Assembly: GCA_033977485.1 (NCBI GenBank)
Contig: CM066998.1
Span: 55,022,274-55,086,273, forward strand
From: Hydrangea macrophylla
Lineage: Eukaryota > Streptophyta > Magnoliopsida > Cornales > Hydrangeaceae
DNA length: 64,000 nucleotides
Direction of reading: 5' to 3'
Within the stretch, counting starts at the first letter, position 1. Each line of letters starts with the position of its first letter. The position numbers and the translations under genes are program-made. The notes under the pieces are model-generated. The model was given only the letters and a program-made list of their open reading frames with translations, was not told the DNA's origin and ran no database searches. Shown in pieces: positions 1 through 10,831 of the stretch.

Positions 1-230
1 GTTGTGTCCAATATTGCGTTCTCAACTTCATATTTTTACTCTTATTGGATGCGAATTGTCATCTAAACTGGGAGAGTTAATGGATGAATTGCACTTTTGT
101 TTTCGTTGTTGTCCTCTTTTTGTTAATAAAAATCTCGTCCTTGTAGGTTTCAGGAGCTTGCTCAAAGTGAGAACCAATCCCGTTTGGTTTTTATCATGTA
201 AAAAGGGGAAGGAATCTATCCCAGCAAAGG

Positions 231-428
231 TGGATCGATCCGGCCTTACAACGCGGATCGATCTGGCCTTACAACGCGGATCAATTTGAAGGAAGCTACT
301 GCGCAAAATCATCAAATCGGATTGATCTAGCCTCAAAGGGCGGATCGATCAGCGATCCTAGATGAGTATTCCAAGTGCCCAGATGAGTAACGGATCGATC
401 CGCCCAATTGCTTGGGATCGATCTGCCC
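231..428. repeat. Cluster of GGATCGATCC palindromes
   Basis: Five exact GATCGATC cores occur (near 233, 256, 342, 392 and 415), with further degenerate copies (GGATTGATC, GGATCAATT). The first two belong to a perfect-spaced 23-bp tandem unit (232-254 and 255-277). Spacing between the other copies is irregular. The cluster ends about 55 bp before a TATA-like box. A second cluster of the same word, with matching flanking text, occurs at 8668-8920. Confidence 0.9.
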
Positions 429-483
429 CCTGCTGTTGAAGGCTTCCACTTTTATTTACAGCTTTTCCATTTTGTGCTTGCAG

Positions 484-491
484 TATAAATA
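484..491 (+). promoter_or_regulatory. Putative TATA box of the Athila-type LTR
   Basis: The sequence 'gtataaatag' sits just downstream of the palindrome cluster and upstream of a CT-rich leader, as expected for an LTR core promoter. A second similar stretch lies at 1211-1218. No transcription start can be proved from sequence alone. Confidence 0.5.
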
Positions 492-550
492 GATAGTGAT
501 AGATTTTTATTAGGGTTAGCTTTTATTTTGCTTAGTTTTTGGAAATTGTA

Positions 551-551
<1 letters not shown>

Positions 552-593
<42 letters not shown>
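552..593. repeat. (CT)n microsatellite
   Basis: About 20 uninterrupted CT units in the presumed transcribed leader of the LTR. Confidence 0.95.
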
Positions 594-596
<3 letters not shown>

Positions 597-1420
597 CACC
601 TCATTTACTCCCTCATCTACCCACCATTAAGGGGTTTTTAAGTTCTAGAGAGAGAGGATTCTTGGTGTATTGAATACTTTGAAGCATTGCTTGGATTTCT
701 ATTGGAATTTTCTATTGCATTTATGATGAGTTCTCTAAGTTGGTATAATTTCTCTTCCCCCCTCTTTAATGTTAATGTTTTATAGTTATGATTAGCTAGA
801 TAATGTAGGTTGGGGATCATAAACTCACTATTGGACCCATGTGAGCTTTAATGTTAGATTTATATGCTTTGTAACATTTCTAGAGTTCATAGGTGTAGGG
901 TTTGAGTTTCTAGAACTACACTTATGATGTCAAGCATCATAAATTGTTCAAGCTTTGATTTCAAACCCCACCTCATGAATTTCATAGAAGTTCCTATCAA
1001 ACATTATAGGTTGACAATAACATGTTTGATAGTTTTCCTCAGTGAAATTCTCTACCCTAGAAAATGCTACAAACATTGAATCAATGTGTTGTTTGATCCA
1101 AGGTGGGGGAATGCTCCCCAACCTCGATTTCTCCATTTGCAAAACCCCCAATCTAATGAAAACTTGTCTTTGCTTAAAGCTCACTTTTCATTTCGTACTT
1201 AGTCGTTGTAGTATAAATAGTTGTTGAATTGAATCTCACCCATAGTTGAAAAGACTTAGTTTTATTTCTTAGCTTGTTAGTTTCTCATCACATTGTAATT
1301 GGTTACTAAGCGCCCACCTATCGTTGTTGCATTCCAATCCTTGTGGACTTGACATCCTACTTCCAACATACTACGTTTTTAATAGGGTTAACAAATAACT
1401 TGATTTTGACGTAATCAAAA

Positions 1421-1438
1421 TGGCGCCGATGCCGTGGG
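1421..1438 (+). promoter_or_regulatory. Primer binding site, tRNA-Asp type
   Basis: The start 'tggcgccgatgccgtggg' resembles the usual Athila-clade primer site (TGGCGCCGTTGCCGGGGA) that pairs with the 3' end of tRNA-Asp. It has two or three mismatches. It marks the end of the 5' LTR and the start of the internal domain. Confidence 0.8.
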
Positions 1439-1568
1439 TTGGCAATTAGCAACAACTTTCGGTTGCTTACTTTCAAATTACTGTGCTTTTGCTTTTTAAT
1501 CTTGTTTTCTTTCTTATTGGTTGCCTTTGAAGGAATAGCCTTCATGTGAGAATCGATAAGCCGTTCCA

Positions 1569-2377
1569 ATGTCGAATCAAGGCAATCCAAGTATGAATAA
1601 TCCTTTTGCTAATCCCAATAACGCTAGTTCTAGCTCTGGTGGTAGTGCTAGTGTTTGTTTTTGGCAACCTCCACCGTCCCATTTAAATCTCACACCTTCG
1701 CTTGGGCCCAATTCTTCCACTTACGGTCACCAAGACTTATATTGGGACACGCTCTCGGACCGACCAACTTTTGCCACCTCAAAGTAAACCCCATGGATGG
1801 ATTCCCTCGGGAGCAATGGGGTCAACATTACCCTGCACCTCCTCCCGTTCATCCGGCATTCCCGCGGCATCCACTTCAAGCAACTTTCCAACAACATTAT
1901 TCGCCTCAACCTCCTCCTATTGATCAAAATTTTGGGAAAACGATCAGGGATTACCTTCAACCTGAGACGGTTTCTGCCCCTTCATGTATAACATTCCCGT
2001 ACAATATGGGAACGTTCCGTTTTAAGCCAGGAATGATCATTCTCTTGCCCAACTTTTATGGACGAGTAAACGAGGACCCCTACAAGCATATTAGGGAGTA
2101 CGAAGATATTAATGGTACGTTTGAACAACAAAGATGCACACCTAAGCTAATAAGGCTCAAGTTGTTCACCTTCTCGCTTAAGGATAGGGTTAAAGATTGG
2201 CTTGTGACACTTCCTCCGAATTCCAACGGAGCATGGCTGGAACTCCAAAAGCAATTTTACAGAGAGTTCTTTCCTATGCATAAGACACAGACATTGGTAA
2301 AAATAATCCAAAATTTCTCCCAACGAGAACATAAAACCTTTGTCGAATGTTGGTTGGGATTCAAAGTTCTCCTCTGA
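1569..2377 (+). pseudogene. Athila-type gag (broken)
   Basis: Gag would form the retrotransposon particle. The likely start is the ATG at 1569 (MSNQGNPSMNN), followed by an Asn/Ser/Pro-rich N-terminus typical of this clade. That frame stops at 1787, and the gag continues in the frame used from 1655, so one frameshift lies near 1780. The second frame carries the retrotransposon gag core (…NFYGRVNEDPYKHIREYEDI… through ELQKQFYREFFP), then stops at 2377. The C-terminal part and the zinc knuckle expected before protease are missing, so a deletion separates gag from the protease remnant. Confidence 0.8.
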
Positions 2378-2510
2378 AAATGCCCACATCATGGTTTTGA
2401 CAAATTTTGTCAAATCTCCATTTGTTATGGGTGGTTACACCCCAATACCAAACAATTATCCTTAACAAAGTTCCTCCAAATTAAAATACAAGGACTCCAG
2501 TTACCCTACT

Positions 2511-2860
2511 ATAGTAAGTGTGATTGGACAACACCACATCGATAGAGCACTCTTTGATTTGAGTGCTAGTGTGAGTATTCTCCCTTACTTAGTGTATGAC
2601 CAACTCGGCCTCGATGAGCTTAAAGAGACCCGTGTCACTTTGCAAATGGCCAATAGATTCGTTAAGATGACACAGTGCATTATAGAAGATGTTATTGTCT
2701 AAGTAGGTAATTTCTACTATGTGGTGGATTTATCGTCCTTGACACACAACCCGTTGTAAATGAGCAATAGCAAATTTTGATCATTTTAGGTCTCTCGCTC
2801 CTTGCTACCATTAATTCTCTAATTAATTGTAGGAATGGTCTCATGCGATTACCTTCGGTG
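2511..2860 (+). pseudogene. Retropepsin-like protease remnant of Athila-type pol
   Basis: The readable part, 2520-2702, contains ALFDLSASVSILPY, which corresponds to the DLGAS-type active-site loop of Athila proteases. The following segment (LKETRVTLQMANRF) also fits the family. The active-site Asp is kept, but the usual Gly is Ser here. A stop follows at 2702, and later family-like residues appear in other frames up to about 2860. This is a decayed remnant and cannot encode a working protease. Confidence 0.7.
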
Positions 2861-2862
2861 AT

Positions 2863-3347
2863 ATGACAGTGGACATTTTCTCTCTCTTTAAGAAACTGGA
2901 TCTTGATGAGGAAGACAGTAACGAAATTTATGAAATCTCTCTCATTGACTTATTGGTGCAAGATTTCCTTGATTTATCTAGTGATACAAATGTTAATGAA
3001 TCTTGCATCATCCCTTTTCTTGATCATACATTTATGCTTGATGATAATATAGCTAGTCTTGAACATGTTGAAAAATTCTTAGCTATCGATAATGCCATTG
3101 CTGAGTGTGATCATGAATTTGAGAGGGAGAATGAGATGTATGAGAAGGAAATAGAAGTTGAGGAAGAGGTGAACGTTGAAAGAATTTTCGAAGAGGCAAT
3201 GTGGACCTCTAATTTTTAGCGATTACCCCTGAGGGATAATTTCCCTCTTCCATCCAATATGGTCACTCCAAAACTTGAGCTCAAGACTTTACCGAGAGAG
3301 CTCAAGTATACCTTTTTGGGAGAGAATGAGAGTTTCCCGGTGGTTGT
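2863..3347 (+). pseudogene. Acidic pol linker between protease and RT, interrupted by an LTR
   Basis: An open stretch of 118 codons (2863-3219) is rich in Asp and Glu. It is followed by residues matching the conserved segment that leads into Athila reverse transcriptase (ELKYTFLGENESFPVVV, about 3300-3347). The coding text breaks off at 3347, where a solo LTR is inserted, and resumes at 6102. Confidence 0.7.
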
Positions 3348-5617
3348 TGTGGATATCGCATTTTTCTTACCCACAGCTTGAGTCGCCACTTAATTTTTCA
3401 AAGGAAAATTAAGAAACCATTTTTAAAGCAAACTGATCTTTTTAGAAACCAGAAATCGTCTAGGTCCGGGGATTATGGAATGAGAAGGGAAGGAGCCCAT
3501 CGGACTAAAACACCCCTTCTCATCCTATCTCGCGATATGCCTCTACTTAACATCCTTTTGATTGAATTATTAATTTAAATGTGCCCTCAACTAATACATA
3601 TGTATAAATATACGTTACAAAAGCATGTCTAAAGGGTGTAAGATCGCAAGTGATGAAATATCATTCAAAAATCATATAATTCAAGTAGCAAGCAATATGA
3701 TATGCAAACAGGGAACTAGAGAACTTACCCGGGATCTGGCTGCGAATATTAAACGTGCAATGCATGCAAGAACAAAATAAAACCTAAAAAAAGTCTCTAA
3801 TTCATATATACACATAAGGCAAAAACCTAGTCTAAGATGTCGCACATGGAGTCGAACAATCAATAAAATCAAAGAAATGAATTGAACTAGAGAAGGATTG
3901 AGAAATTGTACCTCAAACGCGCTACAAAACAAAGGGTTAGTCCACATTCTTTAGACAAGATATAATATAAAAATAATAATAATAATTAATCCTAAGTCTA
4001 TAGCTTAAATCTATCAAATGGAAGGGAATTGAACAAAACTATGAATTCCTTTAGTTGGAACCATATCATCTCTGTAGATATGCAAATCTTAACTAGGAGC
4101 CAATGCAATGTCCATATAGAGATGCCATAGCCCTAACATGATCATAAGGAACCCTAGGTCATGTTCAATTAGATACAACTTAGACAAGAGATAAATCCTA
4201 CTTATGAATATTAACATGTATGAATGAATGCATGAACATGTATAAGGACAAGCTATGAATTATTCACTAACTTGGACCACTTAACCTCTGGATTTAAACT
4301 AAATTATCATTATTCAAGACATGATTTGGGTCCTAAGGCATTAGGAGACTATCTAAGTTAAAACAAATAAGATTAGACGAAAACAGTAACAGTTTTTCCA
4401 AATTACAAAGAGCAGACCAGGTTTTGAAAAGTAGAAAAACCATACTTCCAACGGTTGGATCTTAATGATTTTTGGATATGTTATGCCTCTGTGGGTCTAG
4501 TTTATAACCCAAAAAGAAAATCAAGGTTTGAATGGTTGGATCTCTGGGAATGTGGAAAACACTAGACATTGCTCAGGAATCTGCAACTCTCTGTCCAGAG
4601 ATCTTGTACGATTTTCTAAAAATAGTAAAAAAATGAGAAACACTTAGATCTTTTTAGGGTATCTTCCTAACACATTAAAGTACTTAGAAAAAATTATTAG
4701 AGACCCGGGAAACTCTATTAAGGTTCTAATTTATTAATTTCAAAATGGACTTACTGTTCTGAAATTTTGGACAGATTATGGTTGCTCAACAAAACCCTTG
4801 ATCAACCCACCCAAAACATGAAATTACCTTAAAACAAAAATTACAGTGGTAGAACTTTGGGTTATAAACACTTTCCCGTTGGTTTCATTCCATTCCAACG
4901 GTTAGATGGTCGGTTAAAAATCCATGATCAAAAACAGATTATGAACTCATCGCTCATTGGGTTAATTCACTTTATTCCTATTAACTTTAGACAAATAAGC
5001 CATGGGATTAGGCTTGTCTAAAGCTAATTCTCCTACATTTTGATGGTCATTGGAGACTAAATATATTCATATATATTTATAAGTTTCAAAGAAGTATGGA
5101 AGAACTTCATGAAACTTAATCATAACAAACTTCAAACCATGAAGATAGGTTTAAGTCCATTATGTTAAACATCCTAGTATCAACCTTAATCCCCTTATGA
5201 ATTATAAGATTACAAGGAGATTAAGGGATTTTAAACCAAGAGGTTCAAGTAAGACATTGAAGGTCTTATGAATCTAAGGAATGAATATAAAGAAAACAAG
5301 AAAAAAGGAACTAAAGAAACTCAATGCACACTATATTAAATTTGCACAAAGGATAATTATGCTAGAGTTTACCTCCAAAGTATCCTCAACTTGGTGATTT
5401 TGGAGGACTTCCAAAGACTAATCAAGCTCTTCTACACTAATTCACACAACTTTTCTCTTAAACTATTCTAAACTCACTCCTAATTATGAAAATTAAGGCA
5501 AGAAGAACACTTATACAACCTATAGATTCCAAGAAAAAATCCTCCTTTTGCAAGTGAATATTCATCTTGAAGGGGTATTTCAGTCATTTCAGGGCTGAAA
5601 ACCCTAATTTAGTCGTC

Positions 5618-5626
5618 CTTTTTATA
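5618..5626 (-). promoter_or_regulatory. Putative TATA box of the solo LTR
   Basis: The minus strand reads 'ctataaaaagg' here. It lies about 40 bp downstream of the palindromic word cluster in the inferred orientation, followed by a plausible leader. Confidence 0.5.
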
Positions 5627-5666
5627 GTACAAAACATACTGTATACCAGCTGTCATTTGCAAAAAC

Positions 5667-5922
5667 GCGGCATTCACCGGAGATGGAAGCGGCACTCAGT
5701 AAATGCCGCATCGGCATTCAGTGAAAGCCGGCGCGGCATTCACTGGCTGCCGGAACGGCATTCACTGAATGCCGCGGACAACTCCAGGGCCCACCGTTTT
5801 TTAGTAAAATTCGTCATTTTTGCAGCACTCAATGAAATTTGCGGCAATCACCGGATGCCGTCCGGCAGTCCAGAGACTGCCGCAGCGGCAACCCGTGACT
5901 GCCGCGACAAGGCTTGAGTGCC
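5667..5922. repeat. GC-rich cluster of GCGGCATTC / GAATGCCGC words
   Basis: About ten copies of short inverted words occur in 255 bp, such as GCGGCATTCACTG, CACTGAATGCCGC, GCGGCAATCACCGG and CAGAGACTGCCGC. Many pairs are mutually complementary. The GC content is far above that of the surrounding AT-rich LTR. In the inferred minus orientation the cluster lies in U3 just upstream of the TATA box. Confidence 0.85.
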
Positions 5923-6097
5923 GTTCTGCTTATTCTTTTCCTTTTCCTCTTTTTTCTTTTTGTTTTGGGTTGGGAAGTCTTTCGAAGAGCTTGAATCATC
6001 TTTGGAAGTCCTAGATAACTTCGGACATTGTCATCATCGGACATGGAGGTAACACTCTCCTTAATTCGACGTTTGGTCAAAATCGGGGTGTCTACAG

Positions 6098-6640
6098 TTG
6101 TCTTCCCGACTTGACCCTTACCAAGAAGGAAAATTGATGAAAAATTTGAAAGAATATAAGAGTGCCCTTGGTTGGTGTATAGCCGATTTGAGGGGAATTT
6201 TACTTACCATTTGCACCCATAGGATATGTATGGAAAAGGATGCCAAACCGTCTAGAAAAATGCAAAGATGGTTGAATCCTAAAATGAAGGAGGTGCATGC
6301 TTAACCTTTTTAGCGACATGGTCGAGAAGTTCTTAGAAGTCTTCATGGATGACTTTAGTGTGTTTGGTGACTCCTTTGATGAGTGCCTTGAGAACCTTAA
6401 AAAAGTTCTCAAGAGATGCATAGAAAAGAACCTCATGCTTAATTGGGAGAAGTGTTTCTTCATGGTGACATAAGGTATAGTTTTGGGCCACATAGTGTTT
6501 AGTGAGGGCATGCAAGTTGACAAGGCCAAAATTGATGTCATTTCCAATCTTCCACCCCCAAAACTCTTAAGGATATAAGGTCATTCCTAGGTCACGCGAG
6601 TTTCTATTGGCATTTTTATCAAGGACTTTAGCTCTATTTC
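6098..6640 (+). pseudogene. Athila-type reverse transcriptase remnant with internal deletion
   Basis: Reading resumes at 6102 with the RT N-terminal segment (ECKSALGW-like text, CTHRICMEKDAKPSRKMQRWLNPKMKEV) and ends at 6304. The next recognisable part, from about 6310, is the segment before and around the catalytic box (MVEKFLEVFMDDFSVFGDSFDECLENL) and the thumb (FFMVT, then LGHIVFSEGMQVDKAKIDVI). The fingers and most of the palm between these two parts are missing, roughly 130-150 residues by family comparison. Stops and frame changes occur at about 6304, 6472 and 6575. It cannot encode a functional enzyme. Confidence 0.8.
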
Positions 6641-7150
6641 TCGGTCCATGTGCCAGCTTCTTGCTAAAGATGCCACTTTTGAGTGCACCCAAGAGTGCCA
6701 AGAGGCATTCGATAAGCTTAAGGATACACTTACCACAATACCCATTAAGCAAGCTCCTGATTGGAGCCTTCCTTTCGAGCTCATATGCTATACAAGTGAC
6801 TATCCCGTTGGGGCCATGTTAGGGCAAAGGAAGGATATGAAGCCCTACGTCATTTACTATGCAAGCCGAACCTTAGATATTGTCCAAATCAACTACTCCA
6901 CAATGGAGAAAGAATTGCTTGCCATAGTTTTTGCCTTAGAAAAATTTCGGTCGTATGTGATAGGATCCCCGATCGTTTGTTTTACTGACCATTCTGCTCT
7001 CAAGTTTCTTCTTTCCAAGAAAGATGCTAATTAAGGCTCGGCTCATCCGATGGATCCTTCTCTTATAAGAATTTGACATTCGATCAAAGATAAAAAGGGG
7101 GTAGAAAATGTAGTTGTCGATCATTTGTCATGTTTGACATTCGATCACGA
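6641..7150 (+). pseudogene. RNase H domain of Athila-type pol
   Basis: The frame at 6648-7034 carries the RT thumb end and RNase H (PFELICYTSDYPVGAMLGQ, YYASRTLDIVQINYSTMEKELLAIVFALEKFRSY, CFTDHSALKFLLSKKDA). The catalytic acidic residues in TSDYPVG, EKELLA and FTDHSAL are still visible. A stop follows at 7034, and family residues continue in another frame (VENVVVDHLSC) to about 7140. Confidence 0.8.
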
Positions 7151-7289
7151 TCATATAGACCCCGAGCCCATTAGAGAGTGTTTCCTAGATGAGCAATTGC
7201 TCAATGTCTCAACCCTTCTATGGTATGCCGATGTGGTGAACTTTCTTGTCACCGGCCAATTTCCATAAGATTGGTCCACCCAAGATAGG

Positions 7290-8516
7290 GAGAGGTTGAT
7301 GACCATGGCACAATCATTTTTCTTTGATGATTCGAATGCTTTTAAATATTGTGCCGACCAAATCATTAGGCATTGTGTCCCTAACGATGAAATTCCTAGT
7401 GTGCTGTCATTTTGTCATGAACAAGATTGTCGTGATCATTTCTCCTCATAAAAGACGGCATTCAAAGTGCTCCATAGTGGCTTCTATTGGCCAAAGCATT
7501 TTAAAGATGCACATGATTATTGCAAAGATTGTGCACGGTGCCAACTTTTACGAAAAGTCACACGGAGGAACATAATGACCCTAAACCCCATTCTCGTTAT
7601 TGAAGTCTTTGATTGTTGGGGTATGGATTTCATGGGTCCTTTCCCTAAATCCAACCCATATGAGTACATTTTGGTGGCGGTCGATTACGTCTCCAAGTGG
7701 GTTGAGGCCATACCATCTAGGACCAATGACTACAATGTGGTTTTGAAATTCCTTAAAGAACATATCTTGTCTCAGTTTAGCACTTCCAAAGCCATAACAA
7801 GTGATCAAGGGGTGCACTTTTGCAACTCCCCTTTTGCTCGTTTGATGGAGCAATATGGCGTAAGCCACAAAATCTTAACCACTTACCATCCCCAAACCAA
7901 TGGCCAAGCTGAATTGGCTAATAAGGAAATTAAGGGAACTATCGAAAAGACGGTCGATCCATCCAACAAAGATTGGTCTTCAAGGTTATCCAATGCACTT
8001 TCGGCATGGCGAACGGCCTACAGGACAAACTTAGGAATGTCCCCCTATCATTTGGTTTACGGGAAGGCTTGTCATTTGCCCGTTGAACTTGAGCATCACG
8101 CTTATTGGGCAATCAAGAAGCACAATTTTGGTATTGACGAGAGTGGTGAGAAGAGAAAGCTCCAACTTGACGAGTTGGATGAAATTCAGGTTGAAATCTA
8201 CGAGAGTTCAAAAGTTTACAAAGCACGAGTCAAAGCTTTTCACGACAACCACATTGTATGTAAGCAATTCTTGGTTGGCAACAATGTACTTTTGTACGAT
8301 TCATGGCTCCACTTATTTCCGGGCAAGTTACAACCTTGTTGGATTGGACCTTACATTGTACATAAAGTGTATAATCATGGAGTCATTAAGATTCAAGATC
8401 CCGTGAGTGGGATGATTTCTAAGGTCAATGGACAACGGCTTAAACCTTTTCTCGAATGTTTTGACATCGAGTTGGTGTCGATCCCTTTGGAAGACCCCAA
8501 TGTTGGGGTTGAGTAG
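7290..8516 (+). pseudogene. Athila-type integrase
   Basis: The main open frame is 7467-8516 (349 codons). The zinc-binding HHCC region begins upstream in other frames (CHEQDCRDHF, then VLHSGFYWPKHFKDAHDYCKDCARC). The catalytic core has D in WGMDFMGPFPKS, D in TSDQGVHFCN, and E in the segment after HPQTNGQAELANKEIK. The C-terminal part ends …KVNGQRLKPFLE. The core is the best preserved part of this element. The broken N-terminus and the decayed neighbours make it a pseudogene. High similarity of layout to Athila integrases supports the clade call. Confidence 0.85.
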
Positions 8517-8667
8517 GCTCTCATGAGCTATACTCTCTTAATTTTTGTATGCCTAATGATCTATGCTTGGCATTTTTTTTGTTCTACGTCCATGTCCATT
8601 GCATCCATGTCTCTCTTCATTCATTAGATAAGTGTTTTCAAAGTTATAACTTGAAAGGGGAGGGGGG

Positions 8668-8920
8668 AGATCGATCCAGGGTTTCTATGTGGATCGATCT
8701 GCAGTTTTTAGGGCAGTTACTGTCCAAAATTGCATTTTGGATCGATCCGTGCTCTTAAAGCGGATTGATCTGCTATTTTGAGAGGCCATTCTGCTGAAAA
8801 TCATCAAATCGGATCGATCCGGCCCCAAAAGGGCAGATTGATTCGCGATTTTGAGAGGGCATTTTGCTGGAAATGTATAAATTTGATCGATCCAGCCTTA
8901 CACTACGGATTGATCCGCGA
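8668..8920. repeat. Second GGATCGATCC cluster, before env-like ORF
   Basis: Five exact GATCGATC cores (near 8669, 8692, 8740, 8812 and 8885) and at least three degenerate copies are present. Parts align with the LTR cluster at 231-428, for example 'aaatcatcaaatcgg' followed by the word and then 'ccaaaagggc'. A TATA-like box follows directly at 8931-8940. Confidence 0.9.
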
Positions 8921-8930
8921 GGTCGAAAAC

Positions 8931-8940
8931 AATATATAAA
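8931..8940 (+). promoter_or_regulatory. Putative internal promoter for the env-like ORF
   Basis: 'aatatataaa' follows the second palindrome cluster by about 10 bp. Downstream lies a CT-rich leader and a good splice donor (AAG|GTAAGA at 9074). A matching acceptor (CTTTCTTTTAG) ends at 9695, just before the env-like reading frame. I infer a subgenomic transcript with a 622-nt intron. Confidence 0.45.
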
Positions 8941-9697
8941 TTGGGTTTTGAATTCATTTTCATAAAATCCTTCAAATTCCTCTCAAAACCTTTCAAGGCC
9001 AAATTCTCAAAGCTCCTCAAGAACTTCCCTTGTGGTCATTCATCTTCTAGATCTTCATCCTCACTCATTTAAGGTAAGATTTTAATTCATTAATCCTCTT
9101 GACCTTCATGTTTAGGATGAGTTTCACCCTAGGTTAGTTTGATTTTCCTCTATGCTCACTATTTTTTGGAAATCCAACTTTAGGGGTTGATTTTTTTTTT
9201 TTGCCCTTTTCTTTATATTTTGGGATGATTGATCATACATTTTGTTAGTTCTTCATGCTTAAGCCACAATGTGGCTTGTTTGGGATAAGATCCATGTACA
9301 AAAGGTCTTGATTCCTTGAGTAAACCCCTCCTGCCCACCAAGTGTTCGATTTCATGCCGCAATGCAATTCCCTCGTGCTAACTTGAAACCCACACGTGCT
9401 TTTTAACTTTTTTTGCATGCATTGTTCTTGTATTCCCATTTTATATACATGTTGTGATTCTCGTGTGCGTTCTCCAATGTTGATTCTATAGCCCTTGGCA
9501 TGTGCGCCCCAGCCGTGCACGTGCATTTTTCAAACGTGCACGTGTATTTTGCAACCGTTCGTGTGCATTTTGCGCCTTAGCTAGGCACCACCTCATCCCC
9601 TTGTTTCCCTCATTTGCATACATTTGAGAATTCCACATTTGAGTTATCTTGCCTATTTTCTTATTTCTTGTGAACTCTCTCTTGCTTTCTTTTAGGG

Positions 9698-10805
9698 ACG
9701 AAGAAGAGCGCACATAAATACAATCGTACGGCGCTTTCCCTGACCCTTAGGGGATTTGAGGGGTTCAGAACCAAAACTGAGAAGAAGTGGTTCGAAACCC
9801 ACTTCGAGTCTAAAAAATCAATCTTCCTCGAATGCCCCGTCATTCTTTCTGACTTCCCCCTTGATGTGGTCCGAATCTTCACGACCCGCCGATGGACACC
9901 CCAACTCGAGCATTCCGAAAAGTGTAATGAGGCATGGGTTCAGATCTTTTACACGAGTATCGTCTCTGAGGGCCCCCGTGCCTTCGAGGCGTACGTGAGA
10001 GGTGTCCGCATTTTGGTCACCGTGGTGTCTCTAGCTGTATTCATGGGGGTTTCTCATGTCGAAAACCTTGAGTCGTACCTCGACAACATGAATATGAGGC
10101 TGGAGATCAATTTCATGGCCACCTAGTTCCTCAGCCGTTTGTTCGAGTGGCTCATTGACCAAAGTGCTTCCTCGACCTTCTTTAAGCTCTAACGATATGC
10201 CAATATCATTGTCATCGCCACAGTGTGGCCCACCCAACACAAGACGTTCGGGGGGACCATGGTGCTAACCTTTATGCTATCTGTGACACCAACACTTGAG
10301 TCGATCTCGAGAGCCTTATTATTGCCCATATGATCGCGGCCTTGCAAGACACAAATGCCTCCTCAAGCCTCCTTTTTCCTATCCTTATCACCCGTCTTTG
10401 CACCGACCGTGGGTGCAATGCCTTAGATTTGGACATCATCAAGAAACCACCGACCCCAATCAATCGAACGACTCTAATTCAGAGTGACGCAGAGATCCAG
10501 TCATTGGCCAAGAGGGCCAGGGTTGAGGAGGGATTATCAGGGATCAGGCAGAGGTGGAGGGACCTAACTACGAGGTGTCTCAGTGCCTCGACGATTTGAG
10601 TACTAAGCTTCAGAGCCTTCGAGGAGACTTCCAGAGCTTCAGAGGGAGTTATCAGAGGGACATCAACATGTTGATGCGTTTTTAGAGCGATATGTATCGT
10701 ATGCAGTACCCAGATGTTGATATCCCAGACTACTTTCACGATCCCTATAGTCAAGAGGGCGGTTCTGGTACTAGAGGCAGTGGCGAGGGGGACGACAATG
10801 AGTAG
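9698..10805 (+). pseudogene. Env-like / plant transposon protein ORF of Athila element (broken)
   Basis: The frame beginning at 9698 reads TKKSAHKYNRTALSLTLRGF and continues through FYTSIVSEGPRAFEAYVRGVRI, which fits the 'putative plant transposon protein' domain found after integrase in Athila-type elements. It stops at 10126. Later parts appear in other frames, including 10330-10599 (LITRLCTDRG… NRTTLIQSDAE). The stretch to 10805 encodes an acidic, Gly-rich tail and ends in a stop just before a G run. Its role is unknown; in related elements this position holds the so-called env-like gene. Confidence 0.65.
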
Positions 10806-10806
10806 T

Positions 10807-10831
10807 TGGGGGGGGGGGGGGGGGGGGGGTG
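10807..10831 (+). repeat. Poly-G tract at the expected polypurine-tract position
   Basis: A G run of more than 20 bases follows the env-like stop codon. It could be an expanded polypurine tract. A second, shorter G run (GTTGGGGGGTG) lies at 11144-11153. Confidence 0.6.

Larger units (their letters stand above)
1..1417 (+). repeat. 5' LTR (truncated by window edge) of Athila-type gypsy element
   Basis: This stretch lies immediately before a tRNA-Asp-type primer binding site at 1421 and precedes gag, so it is read as the 3' part of a 5' LTR. Its probable last bases are 'gtaatca' at about 1411-1417. It holds a cluster of GGATCGATCC-like words (231-428), a TATA-like box (484-491), a CT microsatellite and a second TATA-like stretch at 1211-1218. 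The left LTR boundary is outside the window, so the length is unknown and the matching 3' LTR cannot be aligned. The two TATA-like stretches have similar surroundings, which may mean that part of the LTR is duplicated or nested. Confidence 0.65.
3348..6096 (-). mobile_element. Solo LTR, 2749 bp, inserted in Athila pol
   Basis: The element starts TGTGGATATC and ends GGTGTCTACA on the + strand. It is flanked by the perfect 5-bp duplication gttgt (3343-3347 and 6097-6101). No gag-pol coding capacity and no internal repeat of its ends are visible, so it is a solo LTR. On the minus strand it would begin TGTAGACACCCCG and end ATATCCACA. In that orientation a good TATA box (5618-5626) lies about 480 bp from the LTR start. 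The ends and length suggest a Tat/Ogre-like family, but that assignment is from memory of similar ends and is tentative. Confidence 0.85.

Noticed and set aside
231..428. CRISPR-like array (repeats with irregular spacers)
   Set aside because: Repeats are 10-bp palindromes with irregular spacing in a plant LTR, without cas genes.
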